Below, in pieces: positions 8,244 to 16,904 of a stretch of DNA of 64,000 bases. The DNA comes from Exiguobacterium indicum HHS 31. GTDB taxonomy: Bacteria; Bacillota; Bacilli; Exiguobacteriales; Exiguobacteriaceae. Below the pieces are notes generated by a model. The model was not told the DNA's origin, did no database searches, and saw only the letters and a program-made list of their open reading frames with translations. The DNA is taken from NCBI RefSeq assembly GCF_001939065.1, contig NZ_MPSZ01000001.1, forward strand, positions 868,001 to 932,000. The letters run 5' to 3'. Made by a program: the position numbers and the translations under genes. Numbering within the stretch: position 1 is the first letter of the stretch; the number at the start of each line of letters is the position of its first letter.

Positions 8244-8945
8244 TTATCGTTTACCGAGCGTAAAGCCGTCAAAATAACGCCCGCCGAATGGTGCGAGATA
8301 ATCATCGACTAACGCGACGACCTCTCGTCGGTCATCCGATTGATAATACAACTCGAATGCCAGCGTATGTCGACTAGCATAGTCTTCGTCAAACTCCGCA
8401 AGAGCACGAATCGCCCACTTTCCTTGTCCGATGAAGCGACGATTGGCACGAAGAACGAACTCGATGCTCTGTTCATATAAACGTGACGCAATCGCTAAAC
8501 CTTCCGCGCGGTTCGTTACACTCTCGAAATCGTCGAGCACATCACTTAAAAAATACCGTGCGCGCTCTTGTTCCGAAGTCGTCCACACAACAGGTCCGTC
8601 CGCCAATTGTTGAACGGCTTCCTGACGGATAGATGCAAGGTTTGGATGGTCCTCGATCGTCCAACTGTCAGCAATCATTCGTTGCAGGGACGGGCGACCA
8701 CGTTCCCGGTCACTCTCGAAAAACGGCTGGATCGTCTCAAAGGAATGGACGAATGCTTCGACCGGGACACCGTCATGGATGAACGACTCCCGGTACGCCT
8801 GACCTCGACTTGCTTCAAAAATGATCACATCGACATCTGATTGTGCGGTCGCTTGCCCTCGCGTATGGCTGCCGGCAAGTAAAACAGCACAGTGATTCGG
8901 GTACCGTGACGCAACGAGCGGCATGATCCAGTCGCACCACTCCAT
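8244..8945 (-). CDS. Nucleotidyltransferase-domain protein
   Basis: 233 residues from the ATG at 8945, the first ATG after the upstream stop at 8956. The sequence LLAGSHTRGQATAQSDVDVIIF is the GS-x(n)-D-x-D motif of the MNT/polymerase-beta nucleotidyltransferase fold, which transfers a nucleotide to a drug, protein or RNA. The C-terminal half is helical, as in proteins with a kanamycin-nucleotidyltransferase-like (HEPN-type) tail. The ribosome site is weak and the gene is probably coupled to the one upstream. Target unknown. Confidence 0.7.
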   Translation of the reverse strand: MEWCDWIMPLVASRYPNHCAVLLAGSHTRGQATAQSDVDVIIFEASRGQAYRESFIHDGVPVEAFVHSFETIQPFFESDRERGRPSLQRMIADSWTIEDHPNLASIRQEAVQQLADGPVVWTTSEQERARYFLSDVLDDFESVTNRAEGLAIASRLYEQSIEFVLRANRRFIGQGKWAIRALAEFDEDYASRHTLAFELYYQSDDRREVVALVDDYLAPFGGRYFDGFTLGKR

Positions 8946-8955
8946 GCGTGTCCAC

Positions 8956-9429
8956 TTAGTCTTCAACTTGTTCACCGATTCTGGAGAAGACGGCCAGTTC
9001 GTCACCCGGTACGGCAACGATCGTCGCGTCGGCTCGGTGTGGTGCGAGACCGATATCGATCGCCCACGATTCATAATATGTATCCGATCCGTTCAGGACG
9101 AGCGTTTGTCCGTTGCTAAACGTTAGGAATAAGTGGGGTGCCGTCTTTCCGATCCGGACACCGGTGATGCGTTCCGCGTGAAGCGAGACGATCAAATGTA
9201 ACATCTCTTCCTTCGTCGCATGGCGGACGACCCAGTCCTGTGTCGTCTCGACATCGCCATAAAACAGACGATCCGTCTCGATCCGAAGTCGTAGTTCAGG
9301 CGCAGTCGTATCGAACAAATTGATGAATTCGAGCGTGACGTAGCCTGCGACATGGACCGTCGCTAACTGTGTGCCGATGAAATAGGTCGTCAAAAGCTGA
9401 CGGGCGAGTTGATGATCTTCTTTGTTCAT
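8956..9429 (-). CDS. Conserved hypothetical protein, operon with nucleotidyltransferase
   Basis: 157 residues from ATG 9429, with GAGGTG six bases upstream. A soluble mixed alpha/beta protein without signal peptide or cysteine motif. Blocks LRLRIETDRLFYGD and TFSNGQTLVLNGSD look like short beta sheets. I do not recognise the family. It lies 10 bases upstream of the nucleotidyltransferase gene and is divergent from the recombinase-like gene. Confidence 0.6.
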   Translation of the reverse strand: MNKEDHQLARQLLTTYFIGTQLATVHVAGYVTLEFINLFDTTAPELRLRIETDRLFYGDVETTQDWVVRHATKEEMLHLIVSLHAERITGVRIGKTAPHLFLTFSNGQTLVLNGSDTYYESWAIDIGLAPHRADATIVAVPGDELAVFSRIGEQVED

Positions 9430-9628
9430 GATGAGCACCTCATTTAAAAAGAATGAATGGTATCGGGATGAGTCCGAGAAACTTACTTCCACTCAATTTA
9501 CCACAAATTAGTCGATACGAACATGAGAAGAAAGGCTTGTTTTCGGTTTTCTGCGGCACGGAGGTGAGAATACGGTATACTGATGAGGAACTGACGTCGA
9601 TTGTGATCGACAGAGAGGAGCTCCATCC

Positions 9629-10195
9629 ATGCAATATTTCTACATGAGACCCTATCCGGATGATCCAGACTGTTCTACGCAACAAGCGGAAGCCGACAAG
9701 ATGAATGTGACGACACGTGTCATCGAGACGCATGATTCAGCGAAACGACGGACGGAATTAGAACAGATGCTCGAGACCCTTCAGACGGGAGACGAAGTCA
9801 TCGTCACGCATCTCTACATCTTAGCAGACTCGACGAGGCACTTGATCGAGATGCTCGAGCACATGGAGACACGCGGTGCGACGCTGTGGTCACTCCGCGA
9901 ACAGATTCGGACGAGCGAGCGTGCTTCCTTGTCGTTTCTTGAAACGGCACGCCACCTGGTCCAGCTGCAAAGTGACGTCATCAGCATGTCGACGCGTGCC
10001 GGACTCTCAAAAGCAAAAGAACAAGGAAAGCAGACCGGTCGACCGCGGAAGCCGGATGAAAATGTCCGCCGCGCGATCGCGATGTATCAAAGTAAAAACT
10101 ATTCGCTCGCTGATATCCGCGAACAGACCGGTATTAGTAAAAGTACGTTGTACCGATATCTCGAAAGCGAGACAATCGATACAGATAAAGGCTGA
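9629..10195 (+). CDS. Serine-recombinase-family protein lacking catalytic residues
   Basis: 188 residues, the length of a small resolvase/invertase. Residues 1-135 follow the resolvase N-terminal domain: a Y-x-R start, GDEVIV, a helix, GLSKAKEQGKQTGRP. Residues 140-180 form the C-terminal helix-turn-helix (SLADIREQTGISKSTLYRYL). The nucleophile serine of the usual YARVST start is missing (YMRPYP), and the D-R-L-x-R block is replaced by LYILAD (62-67). It is therefore probably unable to cut DNA and may be a DNA-binding regulator. No inverted repeats or cargo of a mobile element are nearby. Confidence 0.75.
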   Translation: MQYFYMRPYPDDPDCSTQQAEADKMNVTTRVIETHDSAKRRTELEQMLETLQTGDEVIVTHLYILADSTRHLIEMLEHMETRGATLWSLREQIRTSERASLSFLETARHLVQLQSDVISMSTRAGLSKAKEQGKQTGRPRKPDENVRRAIAMYQSKNYSLADIREQTGISKSTLYRYLESETIDTDKG

Positions 10196-10222
10196 CTCCA
10201 TCATGGAATCAGCCTTTTTTTT
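10187..10222. terminator. Terminator between convergent genes
   Basis: Imperfect stem AAAGGCTGACTCCA with TGGAATCAGCCTTT and a run of eight T on the plus strand. It overlaps the stop of the recombinase-like gene and reaches the stop of the next, minus-strand gene. Confidence 0.8.
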
Positions 10223-10628
10223 AGCTATTTTGCTTTAAGGTGTTGCCGAGCCATTTTTGGAGGGCTTTTCCGCCTTCATAGAACGAGCTGTCTCGTAATT
10301 CATACGTATGACCGCCTTGTTCGATCAAGTCGAGGAACGTATTCCCGACGTCCCGGTTTTCCCATTTCCGCTGATCCGTCAAATACTTGAAACCGAAGTT
10401 ACATTCGACGTTGAAGATGATGTGGAACGGTTCCTTGAACGATTGGACGGCGCGAATCATCTCGATCAAGATCATCCGTTTCGGTGATGACGCTTCGAAC
10501 GTATCGAACAGCGTTGTCCGGCGTCCGTGAAACTCGATGACGCGGATCGCGCGACCGGTATCCGCTTTAAAATCATAACTCGTCCGGATCGAGACGATGA
10601 TCTCGCGTTGGTCTGGTTGTACTGGCAT
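10221..10628 (-). CDS. Hypothetical protein with possible degenerate RNase H fold
   Basis: 135 residues; the ATG follows GAAAGGAAG. The order of elements (first strand EIIVSIRTS, hairpin with RVIEFHG, helix ILIEMIRAVQSF, strand HIIFNVECN, then FKYLTDQRKWENRD) resembles an RNase HI domain, but the four acidic metal ligands expected at those places are not kept. This is a fold-level impression only. If right, the protein would be non-catalytic. Otherwise simply a conserved hypothetical. Confidence 0.5.
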   Translation of the reverse strand: MPVQPDQREIIVSIRTSYDFKADTGRAIRVIEFHGRRTTLFDTFEASSPKRMILIEMIRAVQSFKEPFHIIFNVECNFGFKYLTDQRKWENRDVGNTFLDLIEQGGHTYELRDSSFYEGGKALQKWLGNTLKQNS

Positions 10629-10773
10629 GGTGTATCGCTTCCTTTCTCTCGGTCGATTATAGCATGGAGCTGCTTGAATTTAATAGATGTCAACGACTCG
10701 GTCTTAAGAAGGATTGTCGTAACCCAAAATTTGTCTTATACTAAAATTACCAAATACATAAAGGAGCGTTTTC

Positions 10774-11157
10774 GTGAAACATCTATTTTCGATACTCCTC
10801 TCGGCGAGTCTTTTGTTCACGGGTTGCTACTGCACCCTCGACGAACGGACGGACGAGCCACACTTCAAATCGCGTGCCCGCTCCATCTCCTCGTACCATA
10901 CCTTCGACATCGAATATGCGAAAGGATTACGGAAGGAGCAAGTCTCAAACCGAACAGTCACCGTGACGGATTCGAACGGTGAGCGGATGCAAACGGAGAT
11001 TGAAGTCCTTGACGGCAAAGAGATCCGAATTAAACCGCCACGTACGGGATATAAAAAAGGACGTCGCTACATCATCCACATTCGGGATTCGATCGACGCC
11101 CGCAAACAAGTCCATACGAATACGATTCGGGAACGAACCTTCACTGTCGACCGCTGA
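10774..11157 (+). CDS. Lipoprotein with a bacterial Ig-like (SbsA-type) domain
   Basis: 127 residues starting with GTG, eight bases after AAGGAG (10761-10766). Signal peptide with lipobox FTGC. The mature part is one domain: FDIEYAKGL, VTVTDSNG, LDGKEIRIKPP, YKKGRRYIIHI, the strand order of the SbsA/Big_5 Ig-like domain that follows sugar- or wall-associated proteins. Probably a surface lipoprotein. Single gene whose terminator starts inside its last codons. Confidence 0.75.
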   Translation: MKHLFSILLSASLLFTGCYCTLDERTDEPHFKSRARSISSYHTFDIEYAKGLRKEQVSNRTVTVTDSNGERMQTEIEVLDGKEIRIKPPRTGYKKGRRYIIHIRDSIDARKQVHTNTIRERTFTVDR

Positions 11158-11177
11158 CAGACAAGGTTCGTTTTTTT
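11133..11177 (+). terminator. Terminator overlapping the end of the lipoprotein gene
   Basis: Stem ACGAACCTT with AAGGTTCGT, inner hairpin CTGTC-GCTGACAG, then seven T. The stop codon lies in the loop region, so the 3' end is compact. Confidence 0.8.
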
Positions 11178-11703
11178 ATTTGGATCGAGCCGGAAAGACC
11201 GTATAACTCATCGAGATGACCCCATCGATCACGAGGACGAGTCCCCACAATTGTAACGTCCGTAAGAGACTCTCCGTCTGCTTCGCATCTCCCAGCCACA
11301 GAATCATCGCACCGAGTAACGCTCCACCAATCAAAAAGGCCAGCACGTGCCGATAGAACCCGTTTCGCTCTTTACGTGCCTTTGAAATGCGCTCCCGTGA
11401 TACTTGTTCTCTCAGGATGAACCGGCGATACATCCCGTCCGCCCAGGCAATCATCTGTTTTCCAAAGGCAAGTGAGACGCCGATATAGATCGCAGCAAGT
11501 CCGTGCGCGATCGTCGCCGTACTGCCGCGACTTAAGTCAAACACCGTTAAGACCAGTAAGACAATATCAATGACCGGTGACATCGCCATCAATCGAAAAC
11601 CAAGCTTCTCTCGTCTGAATCCATAACGCACGATTAGTCCAGCGACGATGAATACCCAAAATAGAATCTCACAACAGACGATTGCCCACGCGACAAGTTG
11701 CAT
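11176..11703 (-). CDS. Integral membrane protein, unknown function
   Basis: 175 residues with about five membrane segments (around 6-25, 39-55, 65-82, 121-136, 147-168). A basic cytoplasmic loop (RRFILREQVSRERISKARKER) separates the third and fourth. No transporter motif. It is divergent from the TetR gene at 11812, with shared repeats in the intergenic region, so it is a plausible target of that repressor. Confidence 0.65.
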   Translation of the reverse strand: MQLVAWAIVCCEILFWVFIVAGLIVRYGFRREKLGFRLMAMSPVIDIVLLVLTVFDLSRGSTATIAHGLAAIYIGVSLAFGKQMIAWADGMYRRFILREQVSRERISKARKERNGFYRHVLAFLIGGALLGAMILWLGDAKQTESLLRTLQLWGLVLVIDGVISMSYTVFPARSK

Positions 11704-11715
11704 ATCAATCCTCTC

Positions 11716-11812
11716 CTTTTTAATACGACTGTATCATAAAGATAACACCTCTTTTGTAGCTTGACTAGTCTTTTTAATACATTCGTGCTAAAAAGATGAT
11801 ATACTTGAGACA
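11716..11812. promoter_or_regulatory. Divergent promoter region with repeated TTTTTAATAC elements
   Basis: CTTTTTAATAC occurs at 11716-11726 and again at 11770-11780; the first continues into ATAC-GACT-GTAT, a short inverted repeat. An extended -10 (TG-A-TATACT, 11797-11805) sits so close to the TetR ATG (11812) that transcription would begin at or next to the start codon. The repeats are candidate TetR operators. Confidence 0.5.
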
Positions 11813-12411
11813 TGCCAAAACAAGTCAATCACGAAGAACGCAAACGCCTCATCGCGGAAGCGACGTGGCGCACGATTTCTCAAGTCGGTATTGAACAAGC
11901 CAGTGTCCGGACGATCGCCAAGGAAGCGGGACTCTCACTGGGTGCCTTGCGATATTACTTCACGACCCAGGACGAGTTGCTCCGCTTCTCGATGGACCTC
12001 GTCCAAGAACGGGTCCAAGCACGCATCACAACCATTTTCGAGAAAGGAGGAACCCCGGAAGAAACGTTATGTGACGTCTTACTTGAGGTCTTGCCTTATG
12101 CACCCGAGCATCAGCTCGAGATGCAGGTCTGGTTTCAATTCATGATGTCCGCGTATTCATCGCAAGCGACGGAAAATCCGGACGATATCTACCATATGGT
12201 TCAAGTACTGTTGACACAGATTCCGGACGGTACACTCCGCGCGGGCTTAGACATTGAGCTTGAGAGTGAACGGCTCGCAGCACTCGTTGACGGGTTAGCC
12301 TTTCATGCTCTGTTTCGACCAGAACGATTACCAAAAGAACGCCTGCGTCATGTGCTCGTCCATCACTTGAACGCCCTCTTCGTCCGTCCTTTAGCGATCG
12401 ACGACAAATAA
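11812..12411 (+). CDS. TetR-family transcriptional regulator
   Basis: 199 residues. Residues 10-58 are the TetR helix-turn-helix with VRTIAKEAGLSLGALRYYFTTQDELL. The start MPKQVNHEERKRLIAEATWR is typical of the PksA/BetI-like branch, which supports this ATG although no ribosome binding site precedes it. The C-terminal ligand domain has two tryptophan-rich helices (QVWFQFMMSAY). It probably represses itself and the divergent membrane-protein gene. Ligand unknown. Confidence 0.85.
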   Translation: MPKQVNHEERKRLIAEATWRTISQVGIEQASVRTIAKEAGLSLGALRYYFTTQDELLRFSMDLVQERVQARITTIFEKGGTPEETLCDVLLEVLPYAPEHQLEMQVWFQFMMSAYSSQATENPDDIYHMVQVLLTQIPDGTLRAGLDIELESERLAALVDGLAFHALFRPERLPKERLRHVLVHHLNALFVRPLAIDDK

Positions 12412-12452
12412 CCCGCTGTTCCCTTTTCGCGCGAGGGAAACAGCGGGTTTTT
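12410..12452. terminator. Bidirectional terminator, TetR gene / MATE gene
   Basis: 16-bp stem AACCCGCTGTTCCCTT with AGGGAAACAGCGGGTT, T-runs outside on both strands, placed exactly between two convergent stop codons. Confidence 0.9.
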
Positions 12453-13741
12453 CATCGTCTTGCTTCTACGAGAATCAACGATAAGGAGCGAATCAAGAAG
12501 AACGTCAAAAACGCTGCCCAGACGCCCTGATTTCCAAAAGTCGGTGTCAGCAGGAGGACGACCGCAAAACCAATGCCTGCTTGAATCATCGAATTCCGAA
12601 CGGGTGTTGCTTCAACCCGCCCGGCAAAGATGCCTTCATAGATCATCGCCCAACCGGCGAGGAGCGGTAGGATGATGATCCAGAAGTAATAATCGCGCGC
12701 TGCGTCTAGGATTGCCTCTTCTGAAGTGAACAACTGAAGGAGCGGTGTCTCAAGGAAGAGGAGCACCAGTGACCAGAAGACGACCGAGTAGAATCCAAAC
12801 GTCCGTGCCAAACGGACACTCGTCCGGTATCCTGCCTGATCTTGATTCCCTCTCGCCCGACCAACGAGAACGGTTGACGCATGACCGAGTCCACCGAACC
12901 AGTACGAAATCAGATACTGGATTTGTAGCAGAATCGCGTTGGCTGCGAGGACATCCGGTCCGAATTGTCCACCAGCACGTGTGAACCAGCCGGTGACCAG
13001 TAGAAGGAAAATCGTGCGAATGAACAAGTCACGATTGACTTGAAAGAATTGACGGTACGCTTGCCATGCCGTCAAGGCGCGCCATTCATCACGCGTCATC
13101 GATAAATGACCACGAATCAGGTACAGAGCACAGACGACGATGCTGATCTCCGCGATGACGGTCGCAACCGCAATTCCAGCAACACCGGCATCCAATCCGT
13201 AGACGAATCCGATATCGAGAACGACATTGACTCCTGTACTAAACAATTGGACGAACAAGGCGTGCTTGACCTGACCGGTACCAATCAACCAGCCGAGTAA
13301 CGCATACCCCATCAACACGAACGGTGCGCCAATCATCCGGTATGAAATATACGTTTTGACCGCACCGAGCAAGTCAGCGGGTGGTGCCAGTAAATACAGT
13401 CCGATTTGCTCGAGCGGCTGTCGAAACAACAGGATAAGCAGACCGATACAAGCTGCTAGAAACAGCGGTCGGTAAAGTGACGTCCGTAAAGCATGTACGT
13501 CATTCGCCCCACTTGCTTGGGCGCTGAATCCTGTCGTACTCACTTTTAAGAAACCAAACAACCAGTAAATCGTATTGAAGAAGACGGCTCCGACGGCGAT
13601 GCCGCCGATCGCCCGCGGATCACCGGATTGACCGATGACGACGGTATCGGTTACACCAAGTAAGGGTGTTGCAATACTTGAGAGAATCAGCGGATAAGCG
13701 AGTAACCAGTACGTTTTGTGGGTCGGTTGTGCGTTCACCAT
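12452..13741 (-). CDS. MATE-family efflux transporter (DinF-like)
   Basis: 429 residues with 12 predicted membrane segments in two six-helix halves. N-terminal YPLILSSIATPLLGVTDTVVIGQ and the repeated half at about residue 230 are typical for the DinF branch of MATE pumps, which export organic cations or oxidised compounds using Na+ or H+. The gene starts inside the end of the upstream ATPase gene (7-base overlap), so it belongs to the six-gene importer operon. That pairing is unusual and suggests its substrate is linked to the importer. Confidence 0.85.
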   Translation of the reverse strand: MVNAQPTHKTYWLLAYPLILSSIATPLLGVTDTVVIGQSGDPRAIGGIAVGAVFFNTIYWLFGFLKVSTTGFSAQASGANDVHALRTSLYRPLFLAACIGLLILLFRQPLEQIGLYLLAPPADLLGAVKTYISYRMIGAPFVLMGYALLGWLIGTGQVKHALFVQLFSTGVNVVLDIGFVYGLDAGVAGIAVATVIAEISIVVCALYLIRGHLSMTRDEWRALTAWQAYRQFFQVNRDLFIRTIFLLLVTGWFTRAGGQFGPDVLAANAILLQIQYLISYWFGGLGHASTVLVGRARGNQDQAGYRTSVRLARTFGFYSVVFWSLVLLFLETPLLQLFTSEEAILDAARDYYFWIIILPLLAGWAMIYEGIFAGRVEATPVRNSMIQAGIGFAVVLLLTPTFGNQGVWAAFLTFFLIRSLSLILVEARR

Positions 13742-14472
13742 GTTCCGGCCTCGACGAATCGTTGGGTATACGCGCTACCTGATTCCAATCGATCAATCAA
13801 ATCAACAGCGCGACCGTCACGTAAGACAAGTGTTTCCGAACAGAGGCGCCGGATGAAGTCGATATCGTGCGAGATCAATACAAGACTGACACCGAGTGTC
13901 TGCTGCAGGCGTTCCAGTAGCTCGATGATCTGTGCGCGGGAGACGACATCAAGTCCGGTCGTCGGCTCATCCATCACGATGATGTCGGGTTCAATCGAAA
14001 TCGCGCGGGCGATCGCGGCACGCTGAATTTGTCCCCCACTCAATTGATGGGGCAATCGATCGAATAACCGTTCCTCCAACCCGACTGCAAGTGCGAGGGC
14101 AGTCATGAGATTTTCTTCTGACGTCGCTGGGAAATGCCGCAAGATCGGACGATGCCGACGAAACGGTTCAAGAATCGATTCCCGCACCGTCCATTCTGGA
14201 TTAAAGGAAGCGAGAGGATGTTGAAAGACGGCTTGAATAGCTCGTCGCTCGTTTCGGTGCCCACTCGGAAATGCCTTTCCATGCAAGGAAATCAAACCAT
14301 GAGTGGGTTTGAGCAGACCGAGGATCAATCGTCCGAGTGTCGTCTTGCCACTCCCACTCTCCCCGATGATGCCAATTGACGCCTTTTTCGTCACGTGAAA
14401 GGAGATATTCGACAAAATGGGCTGATCCTTTATTTGATAAGTAAGATCTGTTACGGATAAGACTGGGTACAT
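13735..14472 (-). CDS. ABC importer ATPase, NikE/OppF-type
   Basis: 245 residues. Walker A GESGSGKTT (residues 37-45), Q-loop QAVFQHP, signature LSGGQIQRAAIARA, Walker B IIVMDEPTTGLD, H-loop LISHD. The peptide/nickel importer subfamily is recognised by the short coupling loop PLASFNPEWTV. It forms a pair with the NikD-like ATPase whose gene overlaps it by 22 bases. RBS GAAAGGAAG precedes the ATG. Drives uptake by the two permeases of the operon. Confidence 0.85.
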   Translation of the reverse strand: MYPVLSVTDLTYQIKDQPILSNISFHVTKKASIGIIGESGSGKTTLGRLILGLLKPTHGLISLHGKAFPSGHRNERRAIQAVFQHPLASFNPEWTVRESILEPFRRHRPILRHFPATSEENLMTALALAVGLEERLFDRLPHQLSGGQIQRAAIARAISIEPDIIVMDEPTTGLDVVSRAQIIELLERLQQTLGVSLVLISHDIDFIRRLCSETLVLRDGRAVDLIDRLESGSAYTQRFVEAGTW

Positions 14473-15197
14473 GAACTCTTCCTTTCTTCCGGTGATGTAC
14501 GATGCGCTTGCATCAAGCTCATCGTGAACGGATGACGACTTTGCTCGATCATCTGTGGTGTTCCCGTCTCGACGATTCGTCCATCCTGCATTAAGACGAG
14601 TTGCTCCCCATAATGTAAGGCAGGTCCTAATTCGTGGGTGACGAACAAAATCGTTGCCCCGTACTGGTGTTGGTATTCGGTCAACCAGTCGAGTAAACGA
14701 CGTGTCAACACAGGATCGAGCGCCGTCGTTAGTTCATCCGCTAAAATCAATCGTGGTTTTAAGGTGACGGCAAACAGGATCGCGAACCGTTGCAATTGCC
14801 CACCGCTCAACTCTCCTGGATATCGGTCCAACCAGGTCGGGTCCAACTCAAGCGTTCGCAAGACGTCATCGATGTAAGGATGATCCATCTTTCGTCCATG
14901 TGCGCGATATGTATCCCGTAACATCTGACGCATCGTCAAAAACGGAAGAAACGCATCGGTATACTGCTGTGGTATGTAACCAATATCGAGACCACGTCGA
15001 AGAGGTTCGTCCGAGATGACTTCTCCGCTCGACGACATCCCGTCCGGCAATCGATCCAGTAATCGTTTAAGCAAGAGCGTCTTACCGCTCCCGCTCGCTC
15101 CGACGAGACAGATGAATCGATGAGCTGGTAACGATAGATTCATGTCATGCAGAAGGACGTGTTTCGCCCGAACGTGTATGTTCCGAATCTGAATCAT
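14451..15197 (-). CDS. ABC importer ATPase, NikD/OppD-type
   Basis: 248 residues. Walker A GASGSGKTL, Q-loop GYIPQQYTDAFLPF, signature LSGGQLQRFAI, Walker B LILADELTTALD, H-loop FVTHE. The PQQ..DAFLP block is characteristic of NikD-like subunits. Start follows AAGGAGG; the gene overlaps the upstream permease by 53 bases, the largest overlap in the operon. It lacks the Cys-rich iron-sulfur tail found in many OppD/DppD proteins, as is common for NikD. Confidence 0.85.
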   Translation of the reverse strand: MIQIRNIHVRAKHVLLHDMNLSLPAHRFICLVGASGSGKTLLLKRLLDRLPDGMSSSGEVISDEPLRRGLDIGYIPQQYTDAFLPFLTMRQMLRDTYRAHGRKMDHPYIDDVLRTLELDPTWLDRYPGELSGGQLQRFAILFAVTLKPRLILADELTTALDPVLTRRLLDWLTEYQHQYGATILFVTHELGPALHYGEQLVLMQDGRIVETGTPQMIEQSRHPFTMSLMQAHRTSPEERKSSCTQSYP

Positions 15198-15972
15198 TTA
15201 CGTGTCCTCCTTTTTTCTTCATCCATCGCGTCCATCCCATCGTCGCGACGACGGTCAAGACGATGCACGCACCTGGCAAAAGCATGAGCCGGGGTGCGGA
15301 ACTGAAATAAGGACGTCCTTCGTTCAACATTGTTCCCCACTCTGGCAGTGGTGCTTGGACACCAAGCCCGATATAAGAGAATGCCGATAAGAATAAGATG
15401 ACTTTGCCGACATCCAAACTCATTAACACGACGACTTGTCGGATGATGGGCGGCAAGATATGGCGTCGTAAGATCATACTGTCTGTTAACCCGTTGATGC
15501 GTGCCATGCTGATGTATGGCTTTTGCATCGTCTCGGTCACGAGTGTCTCGCTTAATCGCGCGTAGGAAATCCATTTGATGAGTAAAATCGCAAAGATCAA
15601 ACTTTGAGGACTGGCACCAAATAATCCGGCGATGACAAGTGCTAGAACGGTGTCAGGGAAAATCACGAGACCATCTTCTAATCGATGAATCAAGTGCTTG
15701 AGTCGTCCATCATAAAAACCGGCTAGACAACCAAGACAGGTACCGATGCACGCTGTGAGCAACACCGTAAGCAGGCTGAAACCTAAGGATATCAAACCAG
15801 CTAAAAAAAGACGAGCTGCGAAATCTCGTCCTAGACCGTCTGTTCCGAGCCAATGTTCAAATGAAGCGGGCTCAAGTCTTTTCGCTATGTTTGTATTAAA
15901 AGAATTTGTAAATACGGTATATGAAATAAAAAATAGGAGACATCCTCCGAAAATGAGCCATCTTTTTTTCAT
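15145..15972 (-). CDS. ABC importer permease, NikC/OppC-type
   Basis: 275 residues from the ATG at 15972, which overlaps the previous stop as ATGA; longer in-frame reading upstream lies inside the other permease and is not coding. After a first membrane helix (4-20) comes EHWLGTDGLGRDFAARL, the sequence expected before the BPD transport domain of OppC/NikC. The EAA-loop follows as ISMARINGLTDSMILRRHILP. Five further helices. The C-terminus ends in a charged tail that overlaps the ATPase gene. Confidence 0.85.
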   Translation of the reverse strand: MKKRWLIFGGCLLFFISYTVFTNSFNTNIAKRLEPASFEHWLGTDGLGRDFAARLFLAGLISLGFSLLTVLLTACIGTCLGCLAGFYDGRLKHLIHRLEDGLVIFPDTVLALVIAGLFGASPQSLIFAILLIKWISYARLSETLVTETMQKPYISMARINGLTDSMILRRHILPPIIRQVVVLMSLDVGKVILFLSAFSYIGLGVQAPLPEWGTMLNEGRPYFSSAPRLMLLPGACIVLTVVATMGWTRWMKKKGGHVNDSDSEHTRSGETRPSA

Positions 15973-16904
15973 GTGTGTGTTCCCTTCTGCCAATCTGGTC
16001 GTAACGCCCGGTTTAGCGACCGGACACCTTGATGCAAGACAAGAATGATGCCTGTCGTCAGCAAGATGTAGCCTTGGATCAGTGGGTAATCGCGTTGCAA
16101 AATCGCATCGACCATTAATTTTCCTACACCTGGATACGCGAACAGAACTTCGAGGACAACGACACCCCCGGCAAGACTGCCGAGCGTCAGACCGAATACG
16201 GACAGGACCGGTGGCAAACTGCCGCGTAACGCATAACGCCAAAGGATCGTCCGCTCGGATATCCCACGCATCCGCGCCAACTCGATGTACGGTTGGTTCA
16301 GTTCACGGCGTAGATTCAGTCGAATCAATGGAATATAGACGCTCGCAAGTGGAAAGCCGAGCGATAGAGCCGGGAGGACGAGTGACGTCATCCCTTCCCG
16401 TCCCATCACAGGTAACCACCCGAGACGGACGGCAAACAGATCGACGAGCAACAGACCGATCCAAAAACCAGGCACGGCCGCTCCGCTCATGCTGACAAGG
16501 TGCGCGAGACGGACGACGCTTCGGCGCGTCGTCAAGGCGCTACCGATTCCTAGGGGTAAGGCGATCAATAAGGCAATCAAAATACCGCCAAGTGCCAGCT
16601 CCGCTGTCACGAGATAACTCTCTAACAACATCTCGATGACCGGTCGCCCCGTCTGTAACGAGTTTCCGAGACGTAAGGTGAGTATGTCTTGCAGCCAACG
16701 GACGTACTGGACGAGCATCGGCTGATCGTATCCTAATTCACGGCGCGCGGCCTCGATTTGTTCGGGCGTTGCTGATAATTCATCGATATTCAATAACGTC
16801 AAGACCGGATCACCCGGCAGTAACCGTAACAAGACAAAACAACTGAACGTGATGAGTAGAGTGAATAGACTCAGCGATAGCAGTCGTTTGACGATCGAAT
16901 GCAT
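15969..16904 (-). CDS. ABC importer permease, NikB/OppB-type
   Basis: 311 residues from the ATG at 16904 (TGATG junction with the upstream gene, AGGTGA just before). N-terminal helix then LPGDPV, the OppB/NikB hallmark. Six membrane helices; EAA loop ELARMRGISERTILWRYALR before the last two. Final helices carry FAYPGVGKLMVDAI, also typical. Works with the NikC-like partner as a heterodimeric channel. Confidence 0.87.
   Translation of the reverse strand: MHSIVKRLLSLSLFTLLITFSCFVLLRLLPGDPVLTLLNIDELSATPEQIEAARRELGYDQPMLVQYVRWLQDILTLRLGNSLQTGRPVIEMLLESYLVTAELALGGILIALLIALPLGIGSALTTRRSVVRLAHLVSMSGAAVPGFWIGLLLVDLFAVRLGWLPVMGREGMTSLVLPALSLGFPLASVYIPLIRLNLRRELNQPYIELARMRGISERTILWRYALRGSLPPVLSVFGLTLGSLAGGVVVLEVLFAYPGVGKLMVDAILQRDYPLIQGYILLTTGIILVLHQGVRSLNRALRPDWQKGTHT

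Noticed and set aside
9629-10195. Recombinase-like gene as sign of a mobile element
   Set aside because: No inverted repeats, no cargo or attachment duplications nearby, and catalytic residues are missing.
15973-16242. N-terminal extension of the NikC-like permease
   Set aside because: It lies wholly inside the NikB-like gene in another frame; the ATGA junction marks the true start.
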